A DNA stretch of 64,000 nt, from positions 1-64,000 of the forward strand of contig NZ_QXQQ01000005.1 in assembly GCF_003660285.1 (NCBI RefSeq), read 5' to 3'. The position numbers and the translations under genes are program-made. Below the pieces are notes generated by a model. That model saw nothing but the letters and a program-made list of their open reading frames with translations. It was not told the origin of the DNA and searched no databases. Shown piece by piece: positions 15,778 to 27,702 of the stretch (its first letter is position 1; each line of letters starts with the position of its first letter). This stretch comes from Helicobacter labacensis (GTDB lineage: Bacteria > Campylobacterota > Campylobacteria > Campylobacterales > Helicobacteraceae).

Positions 15778-17100
15778 ATGCAAGCCTTAGCGCGCTTTTT
15801 CCAATTTAACGAACGGCAAACCAATTTGCGCACCGAAATTTTAGCCGGGTTGAGCACTTTCATCACGATGGCTTATATCCTTGTTGTCAATCCAGCCATT
15901 TTGCAAAAAGCGGGCATGGATTTTGGAGGGGTGTTTGTGGCTACCATTTTAGTTTCGGTGGTGGGCACGCTCATTATGGGCTTGCTGGCTAATTACCCCA
16001 TCGCCATTGCCCCGGGCATGGGCATGAACGCTTACTTCACCTTTGTGATCGTGCTGAGTATGGGGATTTCTTGGCAGAGTGCATTGGGGAGTGTGTTTTT
16101 AGCCTCGCTCATTTTTTTAGCCCTCTCTTTGAGTGGGTTTAGGCAAGCCTTGATCAAGGCGATCCCCAACCCCTTAAAAGCAGGCATGAGCGCGGGCATT
16201 GGGCTTTTTATTGCTTTCATTGGCATGCAAAATGCCCATTTGATTGTCGCTTCACCAGAAACTTTGGTTACTTTAGGCAATTTTACCCACCCCATTGCCT
16301 ACATGTCTTTACTGGGTTTGCTAGTTACCCTTGTTTTAATGATTTACAACATCAAAGCGGCGATCTTTTTGGGCATGCTCATCACTGCTTTGCTGAGTTT
16401 CTTTTTAGGGCATATCCAACTCCCCGATCACCTCTTAGAACTCCCCACACACACCAGCACCACCTTTTTTAAGCTAGATATTTTAAGCGCATTCAAACCT
16501 GATTTAAGCGCGGTGATCTTCACCTTCTTTTTGATCATGCTCTTTGACACCACCGCCACGATGATCGGTGTTGCCAAACAAGCCAACCTGCTTGAAAATG
16601 GGCATTTCCCCAACGCTAAAGCGGCGTTGTCTGCCGATGCGCTTGCCAGCACTTTGGGCGCGCTTGTGGGCACTTCGCCCACCTCTGCTTACATTGAATC
16701 GGGTGCGGGGGTGAGTGTTGGCGGGCGCACGGGCTTTACTTGCGTGGTGATCGCCTTGCTATTTGCTTGTATGCTCTTTTTTGCGCCCATCGCTAAAATG
16801 TTAGCCAGCGTGCCTGCTATCACCTCCCCTGCTTTAATTGTTGTGGGGTTTTTGATGATGAGTCATTTGAGTGCCATTGATTGGCATGACCTAGAAGAAT
16901 CCCTGCCTGCCTTTTTTGTGCTCTTTTGGATTCCCCTCTCTTATAGCATCACTAGCGGGGTGGGCGCAGGGCTGATCCTCTATCCCCTCATTAAAATCTG
17001 TCGGGGTAAGTTTAAAGAAGTCCATCCTCTTTTGTATGTCTTTATGATTCTCTTTAGCTTGCAATTTGTCCTTGACGCGTTGCATGGCGCGCACGCCTAG
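15778..17100 (+). CDS. NCS2-family purine permease (AzgA/PbuG-like)
   Basis: 440 residues with about 12-14 hydrophobic segments. The start MQALARFFQFNERQTNLRTE and ILAGLSTFITMAYILVVNP match the AzgA/PbuG/GhxP branch, as does GTSPTSAYIESGAGVSVGGR in the transport core. It likely imports hypoxanthine, guanine or adenine by proton symport; exact specificity cannot be read. An AAGGAG ribosome site precedes the ATG. It stands alone between tilS and the secreted-family cluster. Confidence 0.88.
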   Translation: MQALARFFQFNERQTNLRTEILAGLSTFITMAYILVVNPAILQKAGMDFGGVFVATILVSVVGTLIMGLLANYPIAIAPGMGMNAYFTFVIVLSMGISWQSALGSVFLASLIFLALSLSGFRQALIKAIPNPLKAGMSAGIGLFIAFIGMQNAHLIVASPETLVTLGNFTHPIAYMSLLGLLVTLVLMIYNIKAAIFLGMLITALLSFFLGHIQLPDHLLELPTHTSTTFFKLDILSAFKPDLSAVIFTFFLIMLFDTTATMIGVAKQANLLENGHFPNAKAALSADALASTLGALVGTSPTSAYIESGAGVSVGGRTGFTCVVIALLFACMLFFAPIAKMLASVPAITSPALIVVGFLMMSHLSAIDWHDLEESLPAFFVLFWIPLSYSITSGVGAGLILYPLIKICRGKFKEVHPLLYVFMILFSLQFVLDALHGAHA

Positions 17101-17160
17101 AGCGCATGGCACACAGCTGCATTCCAAAATTGCATAAATTTTTATAAATTAAGAATTTTC

Positions 17161-18327
17161 ATGCGTGGTTTGATTTTGTTAGTCTTGTTTGTCCTAGGTT
17201 TTGCTCAAGAGACACCAACTCTTCAGGCAAAGCTTAAGGTAAAGGATCAGCAAATACCCCCCGCTCTCATTCAGGGTATTGCAAAAATGCGCGCTAAGAT
17301 GGTCGCCGCCCAACTAGATGCCTTAAAGCAGTTTGGTGGCAAAGCGTGTGGCACCACACACCAATATGCGAAATATTTGTCTCATCCGGCAATTGCTTTA
17401 GTGGATTTTGGAAAAGGTTTGCTCAAATACACCCCTCAAGGATTGCTACAAAAACTCAAACCCTATAGCGCTACACAAGAGAAATTTTTAAAAAATTTCA
17501 AGCAATTTGAAGCCCTCCACCTCTTATACTTGGTTGAAAATTCTATCTCAGATCCTTGTAGCCCTGTGGTCAAATTTGAAGCCACGCCCAAGCAGGTCGC
17601 CCAAGATTTCCTAGATAGCGTTAACTTCATCTACACGCCCCTAATCCAAGCCTACCAAATGGGCTTAGACCCCATAGCTTACATGCACTCTCTTAATGCT
17701 GATGCGTTGTTGCAACTCCTTTGCCCAAAGTGCCACCATGCAAACACGACAACAGATCTAGACATCTTCCAACGCGATCTAAACACTCTCATTTCTACTC
17801 TTTCATGCAGAGAACCGATAAAGGCATTTTTAGGGCATTTAAAGCACGACAGCGAATCGATGGTTTCAGCTATCGAATTTTGGCAAGCTCTAAGAGAAGG
17901 CACGATTATGTGGGCTAATCTAGCCCTAAGGGACGGGCACACGGATGAATTGGTGGGATCAAAAGATGACCCCTACACGCTTTTCTCCACCCACTACCTA
18001 GCACGCACAATCTTTTTGCTTTTGCATGCCTATGAGTTCTACATAGACGCTAAAGATACGGATCAATACACCAAAGAATTCCAAGAAAACCCCACCATTT
18101 GTCTAAACCCTAGATACCTTTCTGCTAAACACCAACAAGCCTGCCTGCAAGTCTTCAAAACCCAAACCTACAAGCAGGCGGATTTAAACGACTATCTTAA
18201 AGCGATGCGCTTCATTTCTATCGATACCATTCCTTGCATGTATTTAGACCCTAGGGACAAGCTCCAAATTTTTAAGTCTAGCAATGCGATCTGTGTGGCG
18301 TTGCAAAAACACTTGGTAAAGGAATAA
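17161..18327 (+). CDS. Secreted Cys-tail family protein, first gene of tandem cluster
   Basis: Function unknown. 388 residues with a signal peptide (MRGLILLVLFVLGFAQE). Family blocks are QDFLDSVNFIYTPLIQAYQM followed by GLDPIAY, then the tail PTICLNPRYLSAKHQQACL, IPCMYLDPRDKLQIF and AICVALQKHL. Extra cysteines occur in the middle (LLCPKCHH, SCREP). No enzymatic motif was found. The product is probably periplasmic or secreted, with tail cysteines able to form disulfides. The next gene starts two bases after its stop. Confidence 0.8.
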   Translation: MRGLILLVLFVLGFAQETPTLQAKLKVKDQQIPPALIQGIAKMRAKMVAAQLDALKQFGGKACGTTHQYAKYLSHPAIALVDFGKGLLKYTPQGLLQKLKPYSATQEKFLKNFKQFEALHLLYLVENSISDPCSPVVKFEATPKQVAQDFLDSVNFIYTPLIQAYQMGLDPIAYMHSLNADALLQLLCPKCHHANTTTDLDIFQRDLNTLISTLSCREPIKAFLGHLKHDSESMVSAIEFWQALREGTIMWANLALRDGHTDELVGSKDDPYTLFSTHYLARTIFLLLHAYEFYIDAKDTDQYTKEFQENPTICLNPRYLSAKHQQACLQVFKTQTYKQADLNDYLKAMRFISIDTIPCMYLDPRDKLQIFKSSNAICVALQKHLVKE

Positions 18328-18329
18328 AA

Positions 18330-19514
18330 ATGATCCGCCTACTTCTCTTAGCCCTCTTAGTGTTAAATCTACAGGCTAAAGAACATGTATTGACTATCCT
18401 TATTCCAATAGGCAATCTCCAAGAATTCAAAAACGCCCAACAATTTTTCAAGGCATTTAAGGCACTCTATACTTACAAGCAAAAATCCTCTGCCAAGATA
18501 GACGATGATCTCGACCCAAATATCTCATATACCGAATACCTGCCCGCCCTGTTTCGGGCTACAAGACATTATACAGATGCCTCCATCCCCCTAGCCAAAG
18601 CTGTAGCTAAGCAAGTCCCCTTGTTTCAAGAGTTTAAGCCCAAAAACAAAAGAGAAGCGCAATTCTTAGCCCATGTTAAAAATATGGCAATGCTCCATGC
18701 CCTTGACTTCACAGAGATTTCGTTTGATGAAAAGATTACATTTGCTGCCCGCGAATTTTTACACATCAACGCATGGCTCTATGCCCCACTTTTTAACGCC
18801 CACAAGCTAGGGCTAGATGGGATCGCCTATTTAGAGCAACTCCATCGCATCTTTTCTAAAAATACTGATTTGCGTCGCATCAGAAATATCCTTGATTTTA
18901 ACAGAACAAGGGTATATGAAGCAGACAGAAAAAACATTGTCCCTCATAAGCCTTTTAGAAAACGCTTAGCCCAAGATATGCATGAAGCGGATATACCTAT
19001 GGAAATCTTCGCCCACCATGCAGACTATAGTTATTGGGTTGCGCTAGTTTTGGACACCATCTTTGAGGGGGGGATATCTTGGGACCGGGTAACTAACACA
19101 GATGTATTCAGATGTACATTTTGGGACTTCATGGATAAAAATACCCAACGCATAGACCCCGAACATCTCTTTGATCTCTACACAGCACGGGTGATCCCCT
19201 TAGAGCGCAACGCCCCCTTTTACGACCTCTTGCGAAACGACGACCCCAAGATTTTAAAAGACACGCTAAAAGACCACCCCACCATGTGTTTAAGCCCCAA
19301 ATACTTAAGCCCCAAATCACAGCAAATTTGCCAACAACTCTTTGATACCCAAACCTACAAAGCTAAAGACATCCAAGAGCAATTGCACCTCGTGCGCTTG
19401 ATCTCTATTGATGAGAGCCCCTGTGTGTATTTAGACCCTAAGGACAAGCTCCAAGTTTTTAAGTCTAGTGATGCGTTATGTATGGCGTTGCAAAAACATT
19501 TAACAAAGGAATAA
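18330..19514 (+). CDS. Secreted Cys-tail family protein, second gene of tandem cluster
   Basis: 394 residues. The N terminus MIRLLLLALLVLNLQAKEHV is a signal peptide nearly identical to those of the genes at 19517 and 21652, and the resemblance continues into the mature part (LTIxIP). The middle block reads FLHINAWLYAPLFNAHKLGL. The tail is PTMCLSPKYLSPKSQQICQQ, LHLVRLISIDESPCVYLDPK and ALCMALQKHLTKE, almost the same as in 21652. Function unknown. Spacing of two bases on both sides indicates one operon. Confidence 0.8.
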   Translation: MIRLLLLALLVLNLQAKEHVLTILIPIGNLQEFKNAQQFFKAFKALYTYKQKSSAKIDDDLDPNISYTEYLPALFRATRHYTDASIPLAKAVAKQVPLFQEFKPKNKREAQFLAHVKNMAMLHALDFTEISFDEKITFAAREFLHINAWLYAPLFNAHKLGLDGIAYLEQLHRIFSKNTDLRRIRNILDFNRTRVYEADRKNIVPHKPFRKRLAQDMHEADIPMEIFAHHADYSYWVALVLDTIFEGGISWDRVTNTDVFRCTFWDFMDKNTQRIDPEHLFDLYTARVIPLERNAPFYDLLRNDDPKILKDTLKDHPTMCLSPKYLSPKSQQICQQLFDTQTYKAKDIQEQLHLVRLISIDESPCVYLDPKDKLQVFKSSDALCMALQKHLTKE

Positions 19515-19516
19515 AA

Positions 19517-21655
19517 ATGATCCGGTTATTTCTCTTAGCCCTCTTGGTGCTAAATCTACAGGGCAAAGAACATGTATTGACCATCACGATTCCAATGGAA
19601 AAACCCCAAGAATCCAAAAATGCCCCCTTTCTCAAGGCGGCTAAGAGCCTCTATGATTCGCTCGTAAATGCCCACAACAGCGCTTTGCAAGTTGCCCTTA
19701 AAGCGGAGTGTGATCCAAGCAGAATGGATCGATCCTTTATGACCCCACAAGTCGTAGCACGGCGTTATAAAACATGGATGAGTCTAGCTATCCAAATGAT
19801 AGACCATGTGCCCTTTATGCAACGCCTAAAAAGTCTCCCGCTTTACCCGCAAATTCGGGGCTTTGAAGCCTTGCATGCCTTTGGCTTGGTGCGCGCTAAA
19901 ATCAGTGGCGAGGTGGATTGTGAGGATGCGCTAGAAAATGGCGCACCCCCTCCAAAACCCCTTGAAGCCCAAAAACTCTTCAACGCCTTGCAATATAACC
20001 TAAAATTTTTCTACTCCCTTTTAATCAATATCTCCAAACAGGGCTTGCCCCTAGAATCTTTCTTAAACGATTTAATTTGGTTTGGCTCTTCTTTTGATTA
20101 TCAAAACACCCTGATCAACCACCTAAACTTCTCCTCAAAGGACTATGACACTAAATTCAAAGCCTTAGAGAACATGCTAGCTAAAGACTCTTCGCCCACT
20201 ATCTTACGCCTTAAAACTCTAATGGCGGGTTTAGATAATTTCTTATTCAATCACGATTATGATATTGCCTTGCAAGAAAGCGAAGGCTACTACAAACAGC
20301 TCCAAACCATTTTAGGCGTGAGTCTGTATGATATGCAGCTTTTGAAAGATTATTATGCTTACCGCTTTGACATATGGCTAAAAGGTGTGCGCACGCTTAG
20401 CCCCTCTCAACCCCCCGCCCCTTTGGATCGCGTGGGTTTCTATGCATGTCTTAAGGACTCTAAAACAGACACCCTAGCATGCCAAGCCTTGTTGAAGAAT
20501 CCCGATATGGATTTTTACAATTACTTCCGCAATACCCGCCTCATCGCCTTTGATAATCAACCCTGCCTCTATCTCACCCCCCAAAACACGATCCAAAATT
20601 TCCCCTCTAAAGACCCCCTTTGTAAGACCCTACAGGCAAATCCGCCCCAAATGGGTATGGTTGTCCCCTCTCATGTGGCTAAAGCCTTTCAAGAGGCACA
20701 AGATGCCTTGATCCACATGATCAATACACCCCCCCACGACCTCAAACCCTTTAAAGAACGCCTACAAGCCATTTTGCAAGCCACGCCCCTAGCCTCTTTG
20801 CAGGGTCCCAAGTGGCATCATGTGTTTGATTACGAACGCCTCCATCTTTTAGCCCTGTTGCTAGGCTCTTTGTACTTTACGGATTTTGATGTGGATATAT
20901 ACTATCCTGACTCCGTTTCCGCCCCCATGTTGGCTTATAATTACCTCCACAGGATTGATTTCTTCTACACCCCCTTAATCAAAGCCGTGCAACTTGGCTT
21001 AGACCCTAGCATGTATTTACAAAATCTCAAACAATCCGCCCCACACAACACCTACCCATGCACAAAAGACGATTTTTGCACACGCCCTAAAAACACCCCA
21101 AAGAGCCTATGGCTTGAAGATTTTAGAAGTGCCAAATCAGGCAGTTACTTTTTAAAGAGGTATGAGTTTAATCTCTCTTCTAGAGATTTTATCTCTATCA
21201 AATGGACTCTACCCCTATGGACGGCGGCATGGGATGAAAAGCGCGGGTTCTTATTTTATAGGGATTTAGCCAAATGGTGGACTCCCAAAGAGGCTCCGCT
21301 ATGGGATTTGCACTACCAAAACCGCATTGAGGCGTTTTTCACCAACCAAGACATTTACACAGACACGCTATTACACCCCGAAAAAGTCTCTGCCGATCGC
21401 TTGCGCGCCCACCCCACCGCCTGCCTGCAACCCAAATACCTTAACAGCGAGGCTAAAGCCACTTGCCTAGATATCTTCCAGCAACACACCTACAACCCCA
21501 AACCCTTGCAAAAGTATTTAAAATCCTTGCGTTTAGTCTCCACAAACAACGCCCCATGCGTGTATCTCAACGCCAGCGACAAACTCCAACTTTTTAAATC
21601 CAGCAACGCCCTATGCCTAGCCTTGCAAACCAACCTAAAAAAGGAATTTCAATGA
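19517..21655 (+). CDS. Two-unit secreted Cys-tail family protein
   Basis: 712 residues from ATG 19517, chosen because MIRLFLLALLVLNLQGKEHV is the shared signal peptide; the frame is open further upstream only through the preceding gene. Two family units are fused. Unit 1 (about 20-385) ends with a degenerate tail (FYACLKDSKTDTLACQALL, QPCLYLTP, PLCKTLQ). Unit 2 (about 390-712) has FFYTPLIKAVQLGLDPSMYL and a full tail (PTACLQPKYLNSEAKATCL, APCVYLNASDKLQLF, ALCLALQ). Function unknown. The stop overlaps the next start (ATGA). Confidence 0.8.
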   Translation: MIRLFLLALLVLNLQGKEHVLTITIPMEKPQESKNAPFLKAAKSLYDSLVNAHNSALQVALKAECDPSRMDRSFMTPQVVARRYKTWMSLAIQMIDHVPFMQRLKSLPLYPQIRGFEALHAFGLVRAKISGEVDCEDALENGAPPPKPLEAQKLFNALQYNLKFFYSLLINISKQGLPLESFLNDLIWFGSSFDYQNTLINHLNFSSKDYDTKFKALENMLAKDSSPTILRLKTLMAGLDNFLFNHDYDIALQESEGYYKQLQTILGVSLYDMQLLKDYYAYRFDIWLKGVRTLSPSQPPAPLDRVGFYACLKDSKTDTLACQALLKNPDMDFYNYFRNTRLIAFDNQPCLYLTPQNTIQNFPSKDPLCKTLQANPPQMGMVVPSHVAKAFQEAQDALIHMINTPPHDLKPFKERLQAILQATPLASLQGPKWHHVFDYERLHLLALLLGSLYFTDFDVDIYYPDSVSAPMLAYNYLHRIDFFYTPLIKAVQLGLDPSMYLQNLKQSAPHNTYPCTKDDFCTRPKNTPKSLWLEDFRSAKSGSYFLKRYEFNLSSRDFISIKWTLPLWTAAWDEKRGFLFYRDLAKWWTPKEAPLWDLHYQNRIEAFFTNQDIYTDTLLHPEKVSADRLRAHPTACLQPKYLNSEAKATCLDIFQQHTYNPKPLQKYLKSLRLVSTNNAPCVYLNASDKLQLFKSSNALCLALQTNLKKEFQ

Positions 21656-22893
21656 TCCGCCTCCTGCTTTTAGCTCTCTTGCTCTTAAATCTGCAGGCTA
21701 AAGAAAATGTATTGACTATCATGATTCCCATGGAAAAACCTCAAGAATCCAAAAACGCCCCCTTTTTTAGGGCGTTTAAGGCACTCTATGACCACATGGA
21801 TAAAGGCAATCAAGACGCCGTGGGCGACCCTGAAGAAGATGAGAGATGGGACTACATGAGCATTGCGTGGGACATTTCAAAATACATCAAGGGCGTCATC
21901 CCTCTAGCCCAAACAGCGATCCAACACATGCCCTTAATCCAAGAGTTTAAGCCCAAGAATAAAGCAGAAAGGCGGTTTTTGGCGCATTTGAAACAACGGG
22001 AGATGTTGCGCGCGCTAGATAGTATCGGGGTGTACAATGCGTATGCCGATCATCCTAAAAGTGCCACACTAGCCCAAGCATTCTTAGACACCGCCCACTT
22101 CCTCTATGCCCCGCTTTTCAACGCCCATAAGATGGGTTTAGACCCTATTGCCTATATTAAAGAGCTCCGGCATATATTGGTCGATGAAAAGAAGTGTCAC
22201 CCCGCCCCCTTTGCCCCTAATGATTATTGCAATGATAACAGCACCTGTGCGGGCTGTGCTTATGACATCATTGCAAACGCCTATGATGAAGACATTTCTA
22301 ACGATAAATTCTTAGAACAACTGCATACAGACATCAAAAACATGGCGGGCTCTTATGGGTTTTTCCAACAAAAGATCGGCTCCCGCAATTTATGGGAACG
22401 CCTAACGATCCTCAACATCTTTGGCGATGATGAAGATAAATATTTTGTTGCCGACGATGGCAAGCAAGAAGAGATCCCCCCCTCCGCTTATGTCGATGAT
22501 GATACCTATAAAGAGATGTTGCAACGACACAAGCAACGCATAGACCCCAACCACCTCTCTACCCTCTATCTAGCCCGTCTCCTTGTGCTAAGCCACAACG
22601 CCCCCTTTTACACCCACCTAAAAGACAACCCCGTTACTATTCTAAAAGACCACCCCACCATGTGTTTAAGTCCCAAATACTTAAGCCCAAAATCCCAGCA
22701 AACTTGCCTACAACTCTTTAAAACCCAAACTTACAATGCTAAAGACATTCAAGAACAATTACACCTCGTGCGTTTGATCTCTATTGATGAGAGTCCTTGT
22801 GTGTATCTAGACCCTAAGGATAAGCTCCAAATTTTTAAGTCTGATAATGCGTTGTGTGTGGTATTACAAAAAAACTTAGTCAAGGAGTTTTAG
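21652..22893 (+). CDS. Secreted Cys-tail family protein, fourth gene of tandem cluster
   Basis: 413 residues. ATG 21652 gives the signal peptide MIRLLLLALLLLNLQAKENV; an upstream start at 21613 would only add residues from within the previous gene. The middle block is AFLDTAHFLYAPLFNAHKMG, followed by a Cys-rich insert (NDNSTCAGCAYD) and acidic stretches. The tail (PTMCLSPKYLSPKSQQTCLQ, SPCVYLDPKDKLQIF, ALCVVLQKNLVKEF) is nearly identical to that of 18330. Function unknown; the sequence shows recent duplication or gene conversion with 18330. Confidence 0.8.
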   Translation: MIRLLLLALLLLNLQAKENVLTIMIPMEKPQESKNAPFFRAFKALYDHMDKGNQDAVGDPEEDERWDYMSIAWDISKYIKGVIPLAQTAIQHMPLIQEFKPKNKAERRFLAHLKQREMLRALDSIGVYNAYADHPKSATLAQAFLDTAHFLYAPLFNAHKMGLDPIAYIKELRHILVDEKKCHPAPFAPNDYCNDNSTCAGCAYDIIANAYDEDISNDKFLEQLHTDIKNMAGSYGFFQQKIGSRNLWERLTILNIFGDDEDKYFVADDGKQEEIPPSAYVDDDTYKEMLQRHKQRIDPNHLSTLYLARLLVLSHNAPFYTHLKDNPVTILKDHPTMCLSPKYLSPKSQQTCLQLFKTQTYNAKDIQEQLHLVRLISIDESPCVYLDPKDKLQIFKSDNALCVVLQKNLVKEF

Positions 22894-25029
22894 ATGGCGC
22901 GCTTGTTGGTTGTGATCTGTTTGTTTGTGATGTGTGCGTGCATGCCCAAGCACCCACCCCTACTCCAAGCCCTCCAAGCTCTCCAAGAATACATCAAAAA
23001 CCCACAGGAGAAAGACCCCTTAAAAGCAAGGGGCATTGAAATGAATCTAGCCCAAAATGTCCTAGATCAAGTGCCTTTGATCCAAGCCTTCAAACCCAAA
23101 GATGCCCCAGAAGCGCGTTTTTTACAAACGCTCAAAACCCTAGAAGCTTTTTATTTAGTGATCTTGATTCAAAATCACATGAAGGATAAGCGCGAAGCCA
23201 TCGCGCAAATGTTTTTAACCGACCTCAATCTTCTCTACGCTCCGCTTTTCAATGCCCACAAAGCAGGGCTAAATCCTGTGGAGTATTTGAAAAATCTTGC
23301 TGTCAATTTTGAAGAGGACTTGCCCTACCAACTAAAACGCTGCCAAGAAAATTTTGATAAAAGGTGCATCAAGCGCGAAGTGAGCAATTACGCAAGCGCC
23401 ATAGAATATTATGTGGATTTCAATAAAGAGGGGATTTTAGCCCCCCTGCCAAGCGATCTAGAAGGGGTTGATCGCCTCTATAATGGGTTTTTGGTGTCTG
23501 TCTATGATCATGTGTGGTCTGAGATCACTTTGGGTTATTGGGATAGACAACGCCTATTTACTGATGTGAGCACACGCGCGCAGGTATTACAAGAGTTTGA
23601 GCATCTCAAAGTCCTGCATTTTGTGCGCGCGCGAGAACTCATCACAAATATAGATGCCTATGTGGATTTACAAGACATCACCCCCCAACTTTTGCAAGAT
23701 CGCCCCGCCATTTGCCTACACCCCAAGTATCTAACCCCCAAACTCCAACAAGAATGTGTGGTAACACTTAATTCCTTGCCAAAAGACAGCCAGATTTTAA
23801 AAACCCAACTCCAACACTTGCGCCTATTCTCCGTGCATGATAAACCCTGTGCGTATTTAACCCCACAAGACAAACTCCAGACATTCCCCTCCAAAAATGC
23901 CCTCTGCCAAGCCCTGCAACAACGCTTGCAACAAGAATTTGACACGCGCATTTGGATAGACTTAGCTTTCAGCTACAAGCCTACCCCCCTTGATCATTTG
24001 ATCCAAACTGCTAAGCAAATCAAAAAGCTCATGGACAAGGGTAATAATGCGTGTGATCCGGGGCGTGATCTCATTACAAGCCAAGTTGTGCTAGACGACC
24101 TTCCCACTTTAGAGAAACTAGGATATAGATTTATCGACCAAATCCCTCTTTTGCAAAGATTAAAACCCAGAGACAAGCAAGAAGAGCACTTCATTACAGA
24201 ATTAAAAAAATTTGAGCTCATGCATCTTTTTACCTTGCTCTTTGGCTCGCTCTTCAATGTTGATGATCAGCATCCAAGACATATCCCTCTTAAACAGGTG
24301 GTGCAAGATTATCTTTATGTTTTAGATTTTATCTACTCTCCCTTGATTGACGCGCACCAGCAGGGTATGAATTTGCACACCTATATGAACGCCCTGCAAG
24401 CCCACCCCTTTTACCCCTCCAGCTTTGCAGATTCGATTGGCTACTTTTTAGAACACGAACAAAAAAGCCCCAAACCCATGTTGCCCGTGCAAGCTTTCTT
24501 TAAAGATTTCAAAATTGCGGAGCTGGCGTATGAATTAGTCTATCCAGAACGCCCTTACGCCCTCTTGGGCGAATACATGGAGCGGGACTATGCAGAGACT
24601 TATGCGATATGGAAATGGCATTTAGGCGATAGTGATGTCGATCCGATCCTAGATAAGGATGCCTTGATGCGCACCTTTGCCCCCTTTTTTACCCAGTATG
24701 GGACTCGACTCTTTGAGTTTTTGTTTGAGAGTTACTACTACACCTTTGATGATCCCCTCTCTGAGGGGTTGGATATTCTCACCCTGCAAAGACACCCCCA
24801 ACTCTGCCTCAAGCCCAAATACTTGCGCCAAAAACTCCAGCAAGCTTGTTTGAATATTTTTAAAGATCACACCTACAGCCCCAGCGCGTTGCAGAGTGCT
24901 TTGAGTGAGCTGGCTTTAGTGAATATAGATAGCACACCCTGCTTGTATAGAGATTCCCAAGACAAGTTAAAAGCTCTCAAGACAAAAAATACCATGTGTC
25001 TAGCTCTACAAATTGTCTCTCCACACTAG
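22894..25029 (+). CDS. Two-unit secreted Cys-tail family protein, possible lipoprotein
   Basis: 711 residues starting directly after the previous stop. The N terminus MARLLVVICLFVMCACMPKH resembles a lipoprotein signal, with a weak lipobox at MCAC. Unit 1 (about 25-345) contains LLYAPLFNAHKAGLNPVEYL and the tail PAICLHPKYLTPKLQQECV, KPCAYLTPQDKLQTF, ALCQALQ. Unit 2 (about 350-711) contains FIYSPLIDAHQQGMN and the tail PQLCLKPKYLRQKLQQACL, TPCLYRDSQDKLKAL, TMCLALQ. Last gene of the tandem cluster; convergent with gyrB. Function unknown. Confidence 0.8.
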   Translation: MARLLVVICLFVMCACMPKHPPLLQALQALQEYIKNPQEKDPLKARGIEMNLAQNVLDQVPLIQAFKPKDAPEARFLQTLKTLEAFYLVILIQNHMKDKREAIAQMFLTDLNLLYAPLFNAHKAGLNPVEYLKNLAVNFEEDLPYQLKRCQENFDKRCIKREVSNYASAIEYYVDFNKEGILAPLPSDLEGVDRLYNGFLVSVYDHVWSEITLGYWDRQRLFTDVSTRAQVLQEFEHLKVLHFVRARELITNIDAYVDLQDITPQLLQDRPAICLHPKYLTPKLQQECVVTLNSLPKDSQILKTQLQHLRLFSVHDKPCAYLTPQDKLQTFPSKNALCQALQQRLQQEFDTRIWIDLAFSYKPTPLDHLIQTAKQIKKLMDKGNNACDPGRDLITSQVVLDDLPTLEKLGYRFIDQIPLLQRLKPRDKQEEHFITELKKFELMHLFTLLFGSLFNVDDQHPRHIPLKQVVQDYLYVLDFIYSPLIDAHQQGMNLHTYMNALQAHPFYPSSFADSIGYFLEHEQKSPKPMLPVQAFFKDFKIAELAYELVYPERPYALLGEYMERDYAETYAIWKWHLGDSDVDPILDKDALMRTFAPFFTQYGTRLFEFLFESYYYTFDDPLSEGLDILTLQRHPQLCLKPKYLRQKLQQACLNIFKDHTYSPSALQSALSELALVNIDSTPCLYRDSQDKLKALKTKNTMCLALQIVSPH

Positions 25030-25204
25030 ATTTTTTAGGGCATACAAGTATCCAGCCGTAGTTTTGGGGGGCATCCACAAAGATCCAATTTGACAACTCC
25101 ACCCCGTGCGCTTGAAACACCCTCTCTATGCTTTCTAGTGAAAAGCGCAAGACTCAACGCAGAGCCGGTATAGTTTACAGGCGCAACTTTGATCGGGGCT
25201 ATCT
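25024..25204 (-). pseudogene. Frameshifted gene fragment downstream of gyrB
   Basis: On the minus strand two pieces of plausible protein lie in different frames: APVNYTGSALSLALFTRK and then SLESIERVFQAHGVELSNWI continuing to FVDAPQNYGWILVCPKKSSV. They look like one protein split by a frameshift near 25140. The identity is not recognised. The 3' part runs into the end of the last secreted-family gene. Confidence 0.35.
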
Positions 25205-27637
<2,433 letters not shown>

Positions 27638-27702
27638 CTAATATGCGGTGGCGTAAACCACCCAATCCTTCAGTCCTGCGCACAAAGTAGCAACTTTTGT
27701 TA

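Noticed and set aside
27640-27665. GGTGG-loop-CCACC hairpin between gyrB and pepE as an IS605 end
   Set aside because: The loop (CGTAAA) does not match the TCTTTAG loops and no partner hairpin was found; it may be a transcription terminator for ppsA-pepE.
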